A stretch of 64,000 nt of DNA from Rhizobium sp. BK196 (GTDB lineage: Bacteria; Pseudomonadota; Alphaproteobacteria; Rhizobiales; Rhizobiaceae), in assembly GCF_014193255.1 (NCBI RefSeq), contig NZ_JACHZB010000006.1, forward strand, positions 124,001 to 188,000, in the 5' to 3' direction. The position numbers were made by a program, and so were the translations under genes. Below the pieces are notes generated by a model. The model searched no databases. It was given only the letters and a program-made list of their open reading frames with translations, and had not been told where the DNA came from. Every line of letters starts with the position of its first letter. Position 1 is the stretch's first letter. This document shows, piece after piece, positions 1 through 7,583 of the stretch.

Positions 1-710
1 CCGACATGGAGTTCCATCGGAAATTGACTGCCGTCGGCGCGCTGGCCCGTCACGACGCGACCGTACCCGATGATCCGCTTTTCACCTGTCTGAATATAAT
101 GGTCGATGTATCCGTCATGGGCTGCGCGGTAGGGTTCCGGCATCAGCCTTTTGACGTTATGGCCGCAGATTTCTTCCGAGCGGAAGCCGAAGAGCGTCTC
201 GGCCGCCTTGCTGAACGACATGACGTTGCCGTGCTGGTCGATAACGACCATCGCGTCCGGCACCGTGTCGAGGATCGACGACAGGTGCGCCTCGCGCGCC
301 CGTACGGCCTCTTCCGCCTTGCGCAGGGCGCTGACGTCGCTGTTTGCCTCGATGACGACCGGATCACCGTCGGGAAGATTGACAAGCACGCAACGCGTTG
401 CAACGAATATGTCGCGACCGTTCTTGTGACGATGAACGACTTCGCCTTGCCAGAAGCCGCGCGTCGTCAAATGCGCGCGTATGGTCTCCATCGGCTCAGG
501 GAAACGGGTATCGAGCAAACTGTAGACGGTCTCGCCCACGGCCTCTTCACGGGTCCAGCCGTACATCGTCTCACTGCCAATCGACCAATGGGTGATCGTT
601 CCTTCGAGCCGGTGCACGATGATGTCTGCCCCGTCGAGAACATGCACGAGCGCGTCCAGTTCCTGGGGCGATGCAGTGCGCGGCGAGATCAGGCGGTGAG
701 GCATGGGCAT
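1..710 (-). CDS. fixL: FixL-type oxygen-sensing PAS sensor, N-terminal part (cut by window edge)
   Basis: This frame is open from an ATG at 710 to the window edge, so only about 236 N-terminal residues are visible. Two PAS domains can be read, at about residues 20-130 and 145-236. The second matches the FixL haem PAS: it has LMPEPYRAAHDGYI, where His198 aligns with the FixL proximal haem ligand, then IIGYGRVVTGQRADGSQFPM. In the family, O2 bound to this haem switches off the histidine kinase. The kinase lies outside the window, so it cannot be told whether this is a classical FixL or a hybrid FixL with a receiver. It starts 11 nt after fixK stops, so the two genes are probably one transcript. 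A second ATG at 704 is also possible. Confidence 0.85.
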   Translation of the reverse strand, partial: MPMPHRLISPRTASPQELDALVHVLDGADIIVHRLEGTITHWSIGSETMYGWTREEAVGETVYSLLDTRFPEPMETIRAHLTTRGFWQGEVVHRHKNGRDIFVATRCVLVNLPDGDPVVIEANSDVSALRKAEEAVRAREAHLSSILDTVPDAMVVIDQHGNVMSFSKAAETLFGFRSEEICGHNVKRLMPEPYRAAHDGYIDHYIQTGEKRIIGYGRVVTGQRADGSQFPMELHV

Positions 711-721
711 TGGTTCCGCAA

Positions 722-1450
722 TCAGTGGACGCTACCCCTATGGCAGGTTCTTTCAGAAAAATCATCTACATTGCCCGACAATTGCGCGAGGCGGGCAAGG
801 TTGACGATGCGCAGATTGTGGCGCCCATCCGGAACGACGATTTTCCTCTGGGCGAGCTTGCTGATCGAGCGCGAGACGGTCTCGATGGTCAGGCCGAGAT
901 AATCGGCGATGTCCTGCCGGCTCATCGGTACCTCGAGCAGTCCCTGGCGAAGCGACTGGTCGTCCCGGGTTGCAAGCTTCATGAGGAAGGTGCAGAGGCG
1001 TTCCTCGGCATTTTTCCTGGACAGGAGCACGAGCTGATCGTGGGCCGACGCAGTTTCCCGGCAGAGCAAGTTGATATAAGCCGGCCGCAGAAGCTCGGAA
1101 CGCTCAATTTCTTCCTGGAACTGCTTGCGCGACAGGCGGCGGATCTTGCAGTCCGTCACGGCTTCGGCGGTAAAAAGGAAATCGCCCTGCAGGAAAGAGC
1201 CGACGACGTCGCCGGCGAAGTGAAAGGCGGTGATGACCCGGCGTCCGTCGCCGATGATGCGATGAAGACGCACGACCCCCTCGGTAATCTGGAACAGATG
1301 CCGTGCGGCATCCCCCTCCCAGCAGATCGCCTTTCCTGCTTCGACCGTTTCTGTGGCCGACGTCTGGAAAAGCGACGACAGCGAATTGCCCTGAACCGCT
1401 TTTGCGCCAAGATCGACGTTCTCGAATGCCTGTTGGCCCTGCATCAACAT
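722..1450 (-). CDS. fixK: FixK, CRP/FNR-family transcription activator
   Basis: This is a 242-residue CRP/FNR regulator. It has a cyclic-nucleotide-like beta-barrel (GDAARHLFQITEGVVRLHRI) and a C-terminal helix-turn-helix. The recognition helix contains ETVSRSISKL, which in FNR-type proteins reads TTGAT half sites. No N-terminal cysteine cluster is present, so it is FixK-like and not an FeS-containing FnrN. The frame is open upstream to 1684, but the ATG at 1450 (or 1444) fits family length and leaves the GTTACA repeat element and a FixK box in the promoter. By family knowledge it activates fixNOQP, fixGHIS and cytochrome maturation genes, all present here with matching boxes. It is followed at once by fixL. 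Confidence 0.9.
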   Translation of the reverse strand: MLMQGQQAFENVDLGAKAVQGNSLSSLFQTSATETVEAGKAICWEGDAARHLFQITEGVVRLHRIIGDGRRVITAFHFAGDVVGSFLQGDFLFTAEAVTDCKIRRLSRKQFQEEIERSELLRPAYINLLCRETASAHDQLVLLSRKNAEERLCTFLMKLATRDDQSLRQGLLEVPMSRQDIADYLGLTIETVSRSISKLAQRKIVVPDGRHNLRIVNLARLAQLSGNVDDFSERTCHRGSVH

Positions 1451-1542
1451 TCCAATGATCCCCGTGTCCGATTGAATGTGAGACCAATAGAAAGGCGTTC
1501 GGTCACAGCCGAATGAGCGGACGGTGCCAAAGGGTAAGGCTC

Positions 1543-1558
1543 TGTAACAGTCTGTAAC
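1543..1558 (-). promoter_or_regulatory. K-box-like direct repeat GTTACA-N4-GTTACA upstream of fixK
   Basis: On the minus strand the sequence reads GTTACA GACT GTTACA, a perfect 6-bp direct repeat with a 10-bp period, about 93 nt upstream of the fixK start. From memory, this is the K-box pattern reported for the FxkR response regulator in the R. etli fixK promoter. Direct repeats with one-turn period are also typical of OmpR/PhoB-family binding sites. The OmpR-type regulator at 10296 is the obvious candidate to bind it. Confidence 0.75.
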
Positions 1559-1580
1559 AACGCACAAAGGCGAGGTTCCG

Positions 1581-1594
1581 TTGACCTGGATCAA
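1581..1594 (+). promoter_or_regulatory. FixK/FNR box upstream of fixNOQP
   Basis: TTGACCTGGATCAA matches the anaerobox consensus TTGAY-N4-RTCAA with both half sites. It lies 89 nt before the fixN ATG and 131 nt before the divergent fixK start, so it may serve both promoters. Confidence 0.85.
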
Positions 1595-1682
1595 GGAACG
1601 GGCGAGCTCTCCATGACACTCGTTCCTCAAAGTACGAGAAAGGCGACCGCCCTGTGGTCGTCTGCGCACTGGGGACGTCATC

Positions 1683-3305
1683 ATGAACTACACTACGGAA
1701 ACCATGGTGGTCGCCGTGGCAGCATTCCTGGCACTGCTTGGCGCTGCTTTCGCCCACGACCATCTATTCGCAATTCACATGGGAATACTGAGCTTCTGCC
1801 TTTTCGCGGGGACCGTGCTTCTTGTGAGAAACGTGGATTTCTCGCCTGCGGGCCGGCTGCCGAAAGCCGAGCCGTCCGGCTATTTCGACGAGGTCATCCG
1901 CTACGGTTTGATCGCCACCGTGTTCTGGGGCGTCGTCGGTTTCCTCGTCGGTGTCGTCATTGCGGCCCAATTGGCGTTCCCGGATCTCAACTTCGCTCCC
2001 TATCTGAATTTTGGCAGGCTCCGGCCCGTCCACACGTCTGCGGTGATCTTCGCCTTCGGCGGCAACGCGCTGATCATGACGTCTTTCTACGTCGTCCAGC
2101 GCACCTGTCACGCACGCCTCTTCGGTGGCAGTCTCGCCTGGTTCGTCTTCTGGGGTTATCAGCTCTTCATCGTCATGGCGGCGACCGGCTATGTTCTCGG
2201 TATTAATCAGGCGCGCGAATATGCAGAGCCTGAATGGTACGTCGATCTGTGGCTGACGATCGTCTGGGTCGCCTATCTCGCCGTCTTCCTCGGCACCATC
2301 CTGAAGCGCAAGGAGCCGCATATCTATGTGGCGAACTGGTTCTATCTCGGCTTCATCGTGACGATCGCGATGCTGCACGTCGTCAACAATCTCGCCGTGC
2401 CGGTCTCCTTCCTCGGCTCGAAGAGCTATTCGCTGTTTTCAGGCGTTCAGGACGCTCTGACGCAGTGGTGGTACGGCCACAACGCTGTCGGTTTCTTCCT
2501 GACTGCGGGTTTCCTTGGGATGATGTATTATTTCGTGCCCAAGCAGGCCAACCGCCCCGTCTATTCCTACCGGCTGTCGATCATCCATTTCTGGGCGCTG
2601 ATCTTCATGTATATCTGGGCCGGGCCGCATCATCTCCACTATACCGCGCTCCCCGACTGGGCACAGACCCTCGGCATGGTCTTCTCGGTCATGCTCTGGA
2701 TGCCCTCCTGGGGCGGCATGATCAATGGCCTGATGACGCTGTCGGGCGCCTGGGACAAGATCCGCACCGATCCCATCATCCGTATGATGATCGTCGCCAT
2801 CGCCTTTTACGGCATGTCGACCTTCGAAGGCCCGATGATGTCGGTCAAGACCGTGAACTCGCTCAGCCACTATACCGAATGGACCATTGGTCACGTGCAT
2901 TCGGGTGCACTCGGCTGGGTCGGCATGATCACCTTCGGTGCGATCTACTATATGACACCGAAGCTTTGGGGCCGCGAACGCCTCTACAGCCTGCGCATGG
3001 TCAACTGGCACTTCTGGCTCGCAACGCTCGGCATCGTCGTCTATGCGGCGGTCCTGTGGGTTGCCGGCATCCAGCAGGGCCTCATGTGGCGCGAATACAA
3101 TTCCCAGGGTTTCCTCGTCTATTCCTTCGCCGAAACCGTCGCTGCGATGTTCCCCTATTACGTGCTGCGCACGCTTGGCGGTGGTCTCTATCTGGCCGGC
3201 GGCCTCGTGATGGCCTGGAACGTCTTCATGACCATCCGCGGCCATCTGCGCGACGAAGCCCAAATTCCTTCTGCCTACGTGCCGCAGGCACAGGCTGCCG
3301 AGTGA
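1683..3305 (+). CDS. fixN: cbb3-type cytochrome c oxidase subunit I (FixN/CcoN)
   Basis: This 540-residue protein is the catalytic haem-copper subunit of the high-affinity cbb3 oxidase in the inner membrane. It has about 12-14 hydrophobic helices. Visible family motifs are GRLRPVHTSAVIFAFGGNAL (low-spin haem His117), WWYGHNAVGF near residue 266 (CuB histidine and the crosslinked tyrosine), AGPHHLHYTALPDW, and TIGHVHSGALGWVGM (haem ligands). It is first in fixNOQP and is followed by fixO after 8 nt. A FixK box lies upstream, which fits induction in low oxygen, as in nodules. Confidence 0.97.
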   Translation: MNYTTETMVVAVAAFLALLGAAFAHDHLFAIHMGILSFCLFAGTVLLVRNVDFSPAGRLPKAEPSGYFDEVIRYGLIATVFWGVVGFLVGVVIAAQLAFPDLNFAPYLNFGRLRPVHTSAVIFAFGGNALIMTSFYVVQRTCHARLFGGSLAWFVFWGYQLFIVMAATGYVLGINQAREYAEPEWYVDLWLTIVWVAYLAVFLGTILKRKEPHIYVANWFYLGFIVTIAMLHVVNNLAVPVSFLGSKSYSLFSGVQDALTQWWYGHNAVGFFLTAGFLGMMYYFVPKQANRPVYSYRLSIIHFWALIFMYIWAGPHHLHYTALPDWAQTLGMVFSVMLWMPSWGGMINGLMTLSGAWDKIRTDPIIRMMIVAIAFYGMSTFEGPMMSVKTVNSLSHYTEWTIGHVHSGALGWVGMITFGAIYYMTPKLWGRERLYSLRMVNWHFWLATLGIVVYAAVLWVAGIQQGLMWREYNSQGFLVYSFAETVAAMFPYYVLRTLGGGLYLAGGLVMAWNVFMTIRGHLRDEAQIPSAYVPQAQAAE

Positions 3306-3313
3306 GGTGACAC

Positions 3314-4048
3314 ATGGCATCAATCCTGGACAAACATCAGATCCTCGAGAAAAACGCGACCCTTCTTCTGGTCGGCTCGCTGCTCGTGGTCAGTATCGGC
3401 GGTATCGTCGAAATCGCGCCGCTGTTCTATCTGCAGAACACGATCGAGAAGGTGGAGGGCATGCGTCCCTATACGCCGCTCGAGCTGGCAGGCCGCAACG
3501 TTTACATCCGTGAGGGCTGCTATCTCTGCCATAGCCAGATGATCAGGCCGTTCCGCGACGAGGTGGAGCGATACGGCCATTACTCGCTGGCCGCTGAATC
3601 CATGTACGACCACCCCTTCCAGTGGGGCTCGAAACGCACGGGTCCAGATCTTGCGCGTGTCGGCGGTCGTTACTCCAACGAGTGGCACGTCCAGCACCTG
3701 TCGGACCCGAGAGCCGTCGTGCCGGAATCGATCATGCCGAGCTATGCCTTCCTTAAGGAGCGCGAGGTCACCGTCAAGGATGTCGGCATGGACCTGAAAG
3801 CGAATGTCGATGTCGGCGTGCCCTATAGCGACGACATGATCGCCAGCGCGGAAGCGGACATGAAGATGCAGGCTGACCCCAACGCCGATACGACAGCGCT
3901 TCTCGCGCGATATCCCAAAGCCAAGGTCGGCGACTTCGATGGAGATCCGTCGAAACTCACCGAGATGGACGCCCTTGTGGCCTATCTGCAGATGCTCGGC
4001 ACGCTCGTCGACTTCTCGACCTATGACGACGCCACCGGCTATCGATGA
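3314..4048 (+). CDS. fixO: cbb3-type oxidase subunit II, mono-haem cytochrome c (FixO/CcoO)
   Basis: This 244-residue protein is membrane anchored by one N-terminal helix (about residues 15-40). It has a single c-type haem site, CYLCH, with Cys69, Cys72 and His73 in the periplasmic domain. It passes electrons from FixP to FixN. The start at 3314 is supported by GAGGTGA just upstream. Size and motif placement match the family. FixQ begins 8 nt after its stop. Confidence 0.97.
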   Translation: MASILDKHQILEKNATLLLVGSLLVVSIGGIVEIAPLFYLQNTIEKVEGMRPYTPLELAGRNVYIREGCYLCHSQMIRPFRDEVERYGHYSLAAESMYDHPFQWGSKRTGPDLARVGGRYSNEWHVQHLSDPRAVVPESIMPSYAFLKEREVTVKDVGMDLKANVDVGVPYSDDMIASAEADMKMQADPNADTTALLARYPKAKVGDFDGDPSKLTEMDALVAYLQMLGTLVDFSTYDDATGYR

Positions 4049-4056
4049 GGTGAAAC

Positions 4057-4209
4057 ATGGAAACCTACACCGCAATGCGGCACTTCGCCGACAGCTGGGG
4101 CCTTTTGGCAATGACGGCCTTCTTCATCGGAGCGATCATTTTTACGCTCCGTCCCGGCGGCAAGCAGGCCGCCATGGATGCCGCCAACATTCCTCTGAAG
4201 GATGATTGA
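4057..4209 (+). CDS. fixQ: cbb3-type oxidase small subunit (FixQ/CcoQ)
   Basis: This is a 50-residue protein with one transmembrane helix (AMTAFFIGAIIFTL, about residues 18-31) and a short cytoplasmic tail ending KDD. It is too short for many ORF callers but has the expected place between fixO and fixP, a GAGGTGAAAC ribosome binding site and typical CcoQ length. In the family it stabilises the oxidase and its association with the FixP subunit. Confidence 0.93.
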   Translation: METYTAMRHFADSWGLLAMTAFFIGAIIFTLRPGGKQAAMDAANIPLKDD

Positions 4210-4210
4210 G

Positions 4211-5074
4211 ATGTCGGAAAAACATATTGATGAAATCAGCGGCGTCGAGACCACCGGCCACGAATGGGACGGCATCCGTGAATTGAACAATCCAATGCCC
4301 AGGTGGTGGGTCTGGACCTTCTATGCAACGATCCTGTGGGCGATCGGCTATGCCATCGCCTATCCGGCCATTCCGATGATCACATCGGCCACGAAAGGCT
4401 ATTTCGGCTTTTCCAGCCGTGCCGAGCTGCAGCAGGACCTTGACCTCGCTAAGGCTTCCCAGATGAAATTCCAAGACATGATCGCCGCCAAGACCGTGCA
4501 GGAAATCGACGCCGACCCGGCGCTTCGCGAGTTCGCGATCGCTGGTGGCGCCTCGGCCTTCAAGGTCAACTGCGCTCCGTGCCACGGTTCGGGTGCAAGT
4601 GGCGGACCGGGTTTTCCCAACCTCAACGACGACGACTGGCTCTGGGGCGGCGACCTTGATTCCATCCAGACGACGATTGCCCACGGCATCCGCTTCGACA
4701 GCGATGCCGACACACACGTCTCCGAAATGCCGGCTTTCGCCGACATGCTCGACAAGGATCAGACCAGGCAGGTCGCAGCCTATGTCTGGAGCCTGACGAA
4801 CAAGCCATCGGACGAGGCCCTAGCAGAAGCGGGTAAGCAGGTATTTCTCGACAACTGCGCAGCTTGTCACGGCGAGGATGCCAAGGGCAAGCCGGAGATG
4901 GGCGCACCTGATCTTGCCGATGCCATCTGGCTGAAGGGCAGGGGTGAGGATGCCATTATCCGTCAGGTCACGGCTCCGAAGCACGGTGTCATGCCGGCCT
5001 GGTCTGCGCGCCTCGGAGACACAACCGTCAAGGAACTCACCGTCTTCGTCCATGCGCTCGGCGGCGGCCAGTAA
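4211..5074 (+). CDS. fixP: cbb3-type oxidase subunit III, di-haem cytochrome c (FixP/CcoP)
   Basis: This 287-residue membrane-anchored cytochrome has two haem c sites, CAPCH (Cys121, Cys124, His125) and CAACH (Cys216, Cys219, His220). It has the conserved N-terminal HEWDGIRELNNPMPRWW segment and one transmembrane helix at about residues 35-55. It accepts electrons from the bc1 complex or soluble cytochrome c. An in-frame ATG at 4202 overlaps fixQ, but the ATG at 4211 fits FixP N-termini and has AAGGATG upstream. It is the last oxidase subunit of the operon. Confidence 0.97.
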   Translation: MSEKHIDEISGVETTGHEWDGIRELNNPMPRWWVWTFYATILWAIGYAIAYPAIPMITSATKGYFGFSSRAELQQDLDLAKASQMKFQDMIAAKTVQEIDADPALREFAIAGGASAFKVNCAPCHGSGASGGPGFPNLNDDDWLWGGDLDSIQTTIAHGIRFDSDADTHVSEMPAFADMLDKDQTRQVAAYVWSLTNKPSDEALAEAGKQVFLDNCAACHGEDAKGKPEMGAPDLADAIWLKGRGEDAIIRQVTAPKHGVMPAWSARLGDTTVKELTVFVHALGGGQ

Positions 5075-5088
5075 GAGGAGCCGACACG

Positions 5089-5274
5089 ATGACGAACCAT
5101 GACCATAATGCCCTCCTTGAACTCTATGGCATGCCGCGCGCTGTCATCCACGCGCGCGTGTCGATACGTGCAAAGGCCACTCCGCCGGCCTGCGAGCAGG
5201 AAGATCCAGCAAGGATCGGCAGTTCGATCGTAAGCTTGATCTGCCTCAAAGATCACAACCCGACGAGCCGCTAG
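5089..5274 (+). CDS. Small hypothetical protein after fixP
   Basis: This 61-codon frame begins MTNHDHNALLELYGMPRAV and has a good ribosome binding site (AAGAGGAG, 10 nt before the ATG). It lies 14 nt after fixP and before the terminator, so it would be translated from the fixNOQP message. No domain, signal peptide or membrane helix is visible and I do not recognise it. It may be a real small protein or only a chance frame. Confidence 0.35.
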   Translation: MTNHDHNALLELYGMPRAVIHARVSIRAKATPPACEQEDPARIGSSIVSLICLKDHNPTSR

Positions 5275-5320
5275 ATCTGCAAGCGAGGGCGTCCCAGCGG
5301 CTTTCCCCCGTTGTCCTCCA

Positions 5321-5349
5321 GGGCCGTGCCCACCTCTCGGGCGCGGCCC
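5321..5349 (+). terminator. Rho-independent terminator after fixNOQP
   Basis: An 11-bp stem, GGGCCGTGCCC pairing with GGGCGCGGCCC with one G-U pair and a 7-nt loop, is followed by TTGCTATTT. It separates the oxidase operon from the fixG promoter. Confidence 0.7.
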
Positions 5350-5465
5350 TTGCTATTTGAGCAAGCGCAAAGAACGGCCGCACTCAACAGCCTATGTCTG
5401 GCGATTGCGCGGGTCCTTCAGGGCTCACCCTGCCCGGCATGGCCTTCTCCCCGCAAACCACGTTC

Positions 5466-5479
5466 TTGACATGAATCAA
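5466..5479 (+). promoter_or_regulatory. FixK/FNR box upstream of fixGHIS
   Basis: TTGACATGAATCAA matches TTGAY-N4-RTCAA and lies 54 nt before the fixG start codon, a spacing compatible with a class II activator site around -41. Confidence 0.85.
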
Positions 5480-5532
5480 GGATCGTCAGCGGGAAACGGA
5501 GGAGAAGGGCAGTCACAAACCGGAACAGGCCC

Positions 5533-7101
5533 ATGAACCTCTACACAGCACCCGATCCCAAATCAGTGGAACGCGTCAATGCGGAGCCGGTCAACGCCCG
5601 CCGCAACCGTCAGCCGCTTTATGCGGCGCGCAAGAAGGTCTTCCCCAAACGGGTCGAAGGACGTTTCCGCCGGTTCAAATGGATCGTGATGCTGATCACG
5701 CTTGCGATCTATTATCTTGCGCCCTGGATCCGCTGGGATCGCGGACCCTATGCGCCCGATCAGGCGATTCTGATCGACCTGTCGTCGCGTCGTTTCTTTT
5801 TCTTCTTCATAGAGATCTGGCCGCAGGAATTCTACTATGTTGCCGGATTGCTGGTTATGGCGGGTTTCGGGCTGTTTCTCGTCACCTCGGCCGTTGGCCG
5901 CGCATGGTGCGGTTATGCCTGTCCGCAAACGGTCTGGGTCGACCTCTTTCTCGTCGTCGAGCGTGCCATCGAAGGCGATCGCAATGCCAGAATGAAGCTC
6001 GACGCCGGACCGTGGACCTTCGACAAGCTCCGCAAGCGCCTGCTCAAGCATGCGACCTGGCTTCTCATCGGCGTCTTCACCGGGGGTGCCTGGGTGTTCT
6101 ATTTCGCCGATGCACCGACCCTCGTCAAAGGGGTTTTCACCGGGCAGGCTCCCGCTGTCGCTTACGCCACAGTGGCCATTCTGACAGCCACCACCTATGT
6201 CTTCGGCGGGCTGCTGCGGGAACAGGTGTGCACCTATATGTGCCCCTGGCCCCGCATCCAGGGTGCTATGCTCGATGAAAACTCGCTGGTCGTGACCTAT
6301 AATGACTGGCGTGGGGAACAGCGCTCGCGCCACGCCAAGAAAACGCAAGCGGAGGGACAGGTCGCCGGCGACTGTGTCGACTGCAACGCCTGCGTCGCGG
6401 TCTGTCCAATGGGCATCGATATCCGCGATGGGCAGCAGATGGAGTGCATCACCTGCGCGCTCTGCATCGATGCCTGTGACAATGTCATGGACAAGATCGG
6501 CAAACCCCGCGGCCTAATCGCCTATGCGACGCTCAGCGAATATACCAGCAACATGAACATTGCCACCGCCGGAGGCAAGACGCCCGTCCAACCGGCGCTT
6601 GTCAGAAATCCGGACGGCTCCTTTGTCGACGGCATTCGCCACTTCAACTGGCGCATCATTTTCCGGCCTCGAGTTGTCTTCTATGCCGCCGTCTGGGCCT
6701 GCATCGGGATTGCCATGGTCGTGCATCTGTCGATGCGCGAACGACTGGAGCTCAATGTCGTTCATGATCGCAATCCGCAATATGTGCTGGAAAGCGACGG
6801 ATCGATCCGCAATGGCTACACGCTGCGTGTTCTCAACATGGTTCCCTCGCCGCGCAAGATCGAACTGAGCCTGTCGGGCCTCGATGGCGCGACGATGCGC
6901 ATTCCGGAGCTCGGCAAGGAGGAGGCACGTCAGTTCACCATCGATGCTGCCCCCGATGCCGCGACGACGCTGAAGGTGTTCGTAACCCGTAAGCCGACTG
7001 GCGACGCCGTCAACGAATTCCTCTTCTCGATCGAAGATACCGGCCATGCCGACCGCGCGACCTATCGCGCTGCATTCAACGCCCCAGGAGATGTCAGATG
7101 A
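5533..7101 (+). CDS. fixG: FixG/CcoG, membrane ferredoxin-like copper reductase for cbb3 assembly
   Basis: This 522-residue inner-membrane protein has about five helices and two FeS-type cysteine clusters. Cysteine motifs seen are WCGYACPQTVW (Cys126, Cys130), CTYMCPWPRIQ, and a ferredoxin-like region GDCVDCNACVAVCPMGID plus CITCALCIDACD at about residues 278-315. A C-terminal Ig-like periplasmic domain follows. CcoG proteins have been described as cupric reductases that supply Cu(I) for the oxidase. It overlaps fixH by 4 nt (ATGA), so the genes are translationally coupled. Confidence 0.95.
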   Translation: MNLYTAPDPKSVERVNAEPVNARRNRQPLYAARKKVFPKRVEGRFRRFKWIVMLITLAIYYLAPWIRWDRGPYAPDQAILIDLSSRRFFFFFIEIWPQEFYYVAGLLVMAGFGLFLVTSAVGRAWCGYACPQTVWVDLFLVVERAIEGDRNARMKLDAGPWTFDKLRKRLLKHATWLLIGVFTGGAWVFYFADAPTLVKGVFTGQAPAVAYATVAILTATTYVFGGLLREQVCTYMCPWPRIQGAMLDENSLVVTYNDWRGEQRSRHAKKTQAEGQVAGDCVDCNACVAVCPMGIDIRDGQQMECITCALCIDACDNVMDKIGKPRGLIAYATLSEYTSNMNIATAGGKTPVQPALVRNPDGSFVDGIRHFNWRIIFRPRVVFYAAVWACIGIAMVVHLSMRERLELNVVHDRNPQYVLESDGSIRNGYTLRVLNMVPSPRKIELSLSGLDGATMRIPELGKEEARQFTIDAAPDAATTLKVFVTRKPTGDAVNEFLFSIEDTGHADRATYRAAFNAPGDVR

Positions 7102-7583
7102 GCACCCGCACACAAGGATTTACCGGAACGCATATGCTGCTGACGACCTGTGCCTTCTTCGGCGTGATCATCGCCGTCAACTTCACAATGGCCTGGTATG
7201 CCTCGTCGAGCTGGAGCGGGCTCGTGGTTGAAAACACCTATGTCGCCAGCCAGCAATTCAATGAGAAGGCTGCCGCCATGAAGGCTATGGCCGCCTCGGG
7301 GATCACAGGCAAGTTGTCGCTGCAGAGGGATGAAATCCATTACGACATCCGCAACAGGGACGGCTCGCCTGCTAATGTCGACGACGTCGTGGCCAACTTC
7401 AAACGGCCGGTCGGGGATCACGAGGATTTTCACGTTGCCCTGACCGAGCTTTCGCAGGGGCGGTTCGAGGCGGATCACGCGGTCGCGACAGGCGACTGGA
7501 TCGTCGAGGTGACCTCGCGCCGCGGCGGCGAAATCGTCATGCACGAGGCTGTGCGAATCGACACTGCGGAGTTCGGCCAATGA
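7098..7583 (+). CDS. fixH: FixH/CcoH, cbb3 oxidase assembly protein
   Basis: This 161-residue protein has one N-terminal membrane helix (about residues 10-32, LLTTCAFFGVIIAVNFTMAW) and a periplasmic domain rich in charged residues. Length, position between fixG and fixI and the FNFTMAW-type helix end match FixH. In the family it is needed for late oxidase assembly, possibly with the copper ATPase FixI. It overlaps both neighbours by ATGA. Confidence 0.92.
   Translation: MSTRTQGFTGTHMLLTTCAFFGVIIAVNFTMAWYASSSWSGLVVENTYVASQQFNEKAAAMKAMAASGITGKLSLQRDEIHYDIRNRDGSPANVDDVVANFKRPVGDHEDFHVALTELSQGRFEADHAVATGDWIVEVTSRRGGEIVMHEAVRIDTAEFGQ

Noticed and set aside
6..902. Plus-strand open frame over the fixL and fixK region
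   Set aside because: It is antisense to clear FixL PAS domains and FixK and has no recognisable domain.
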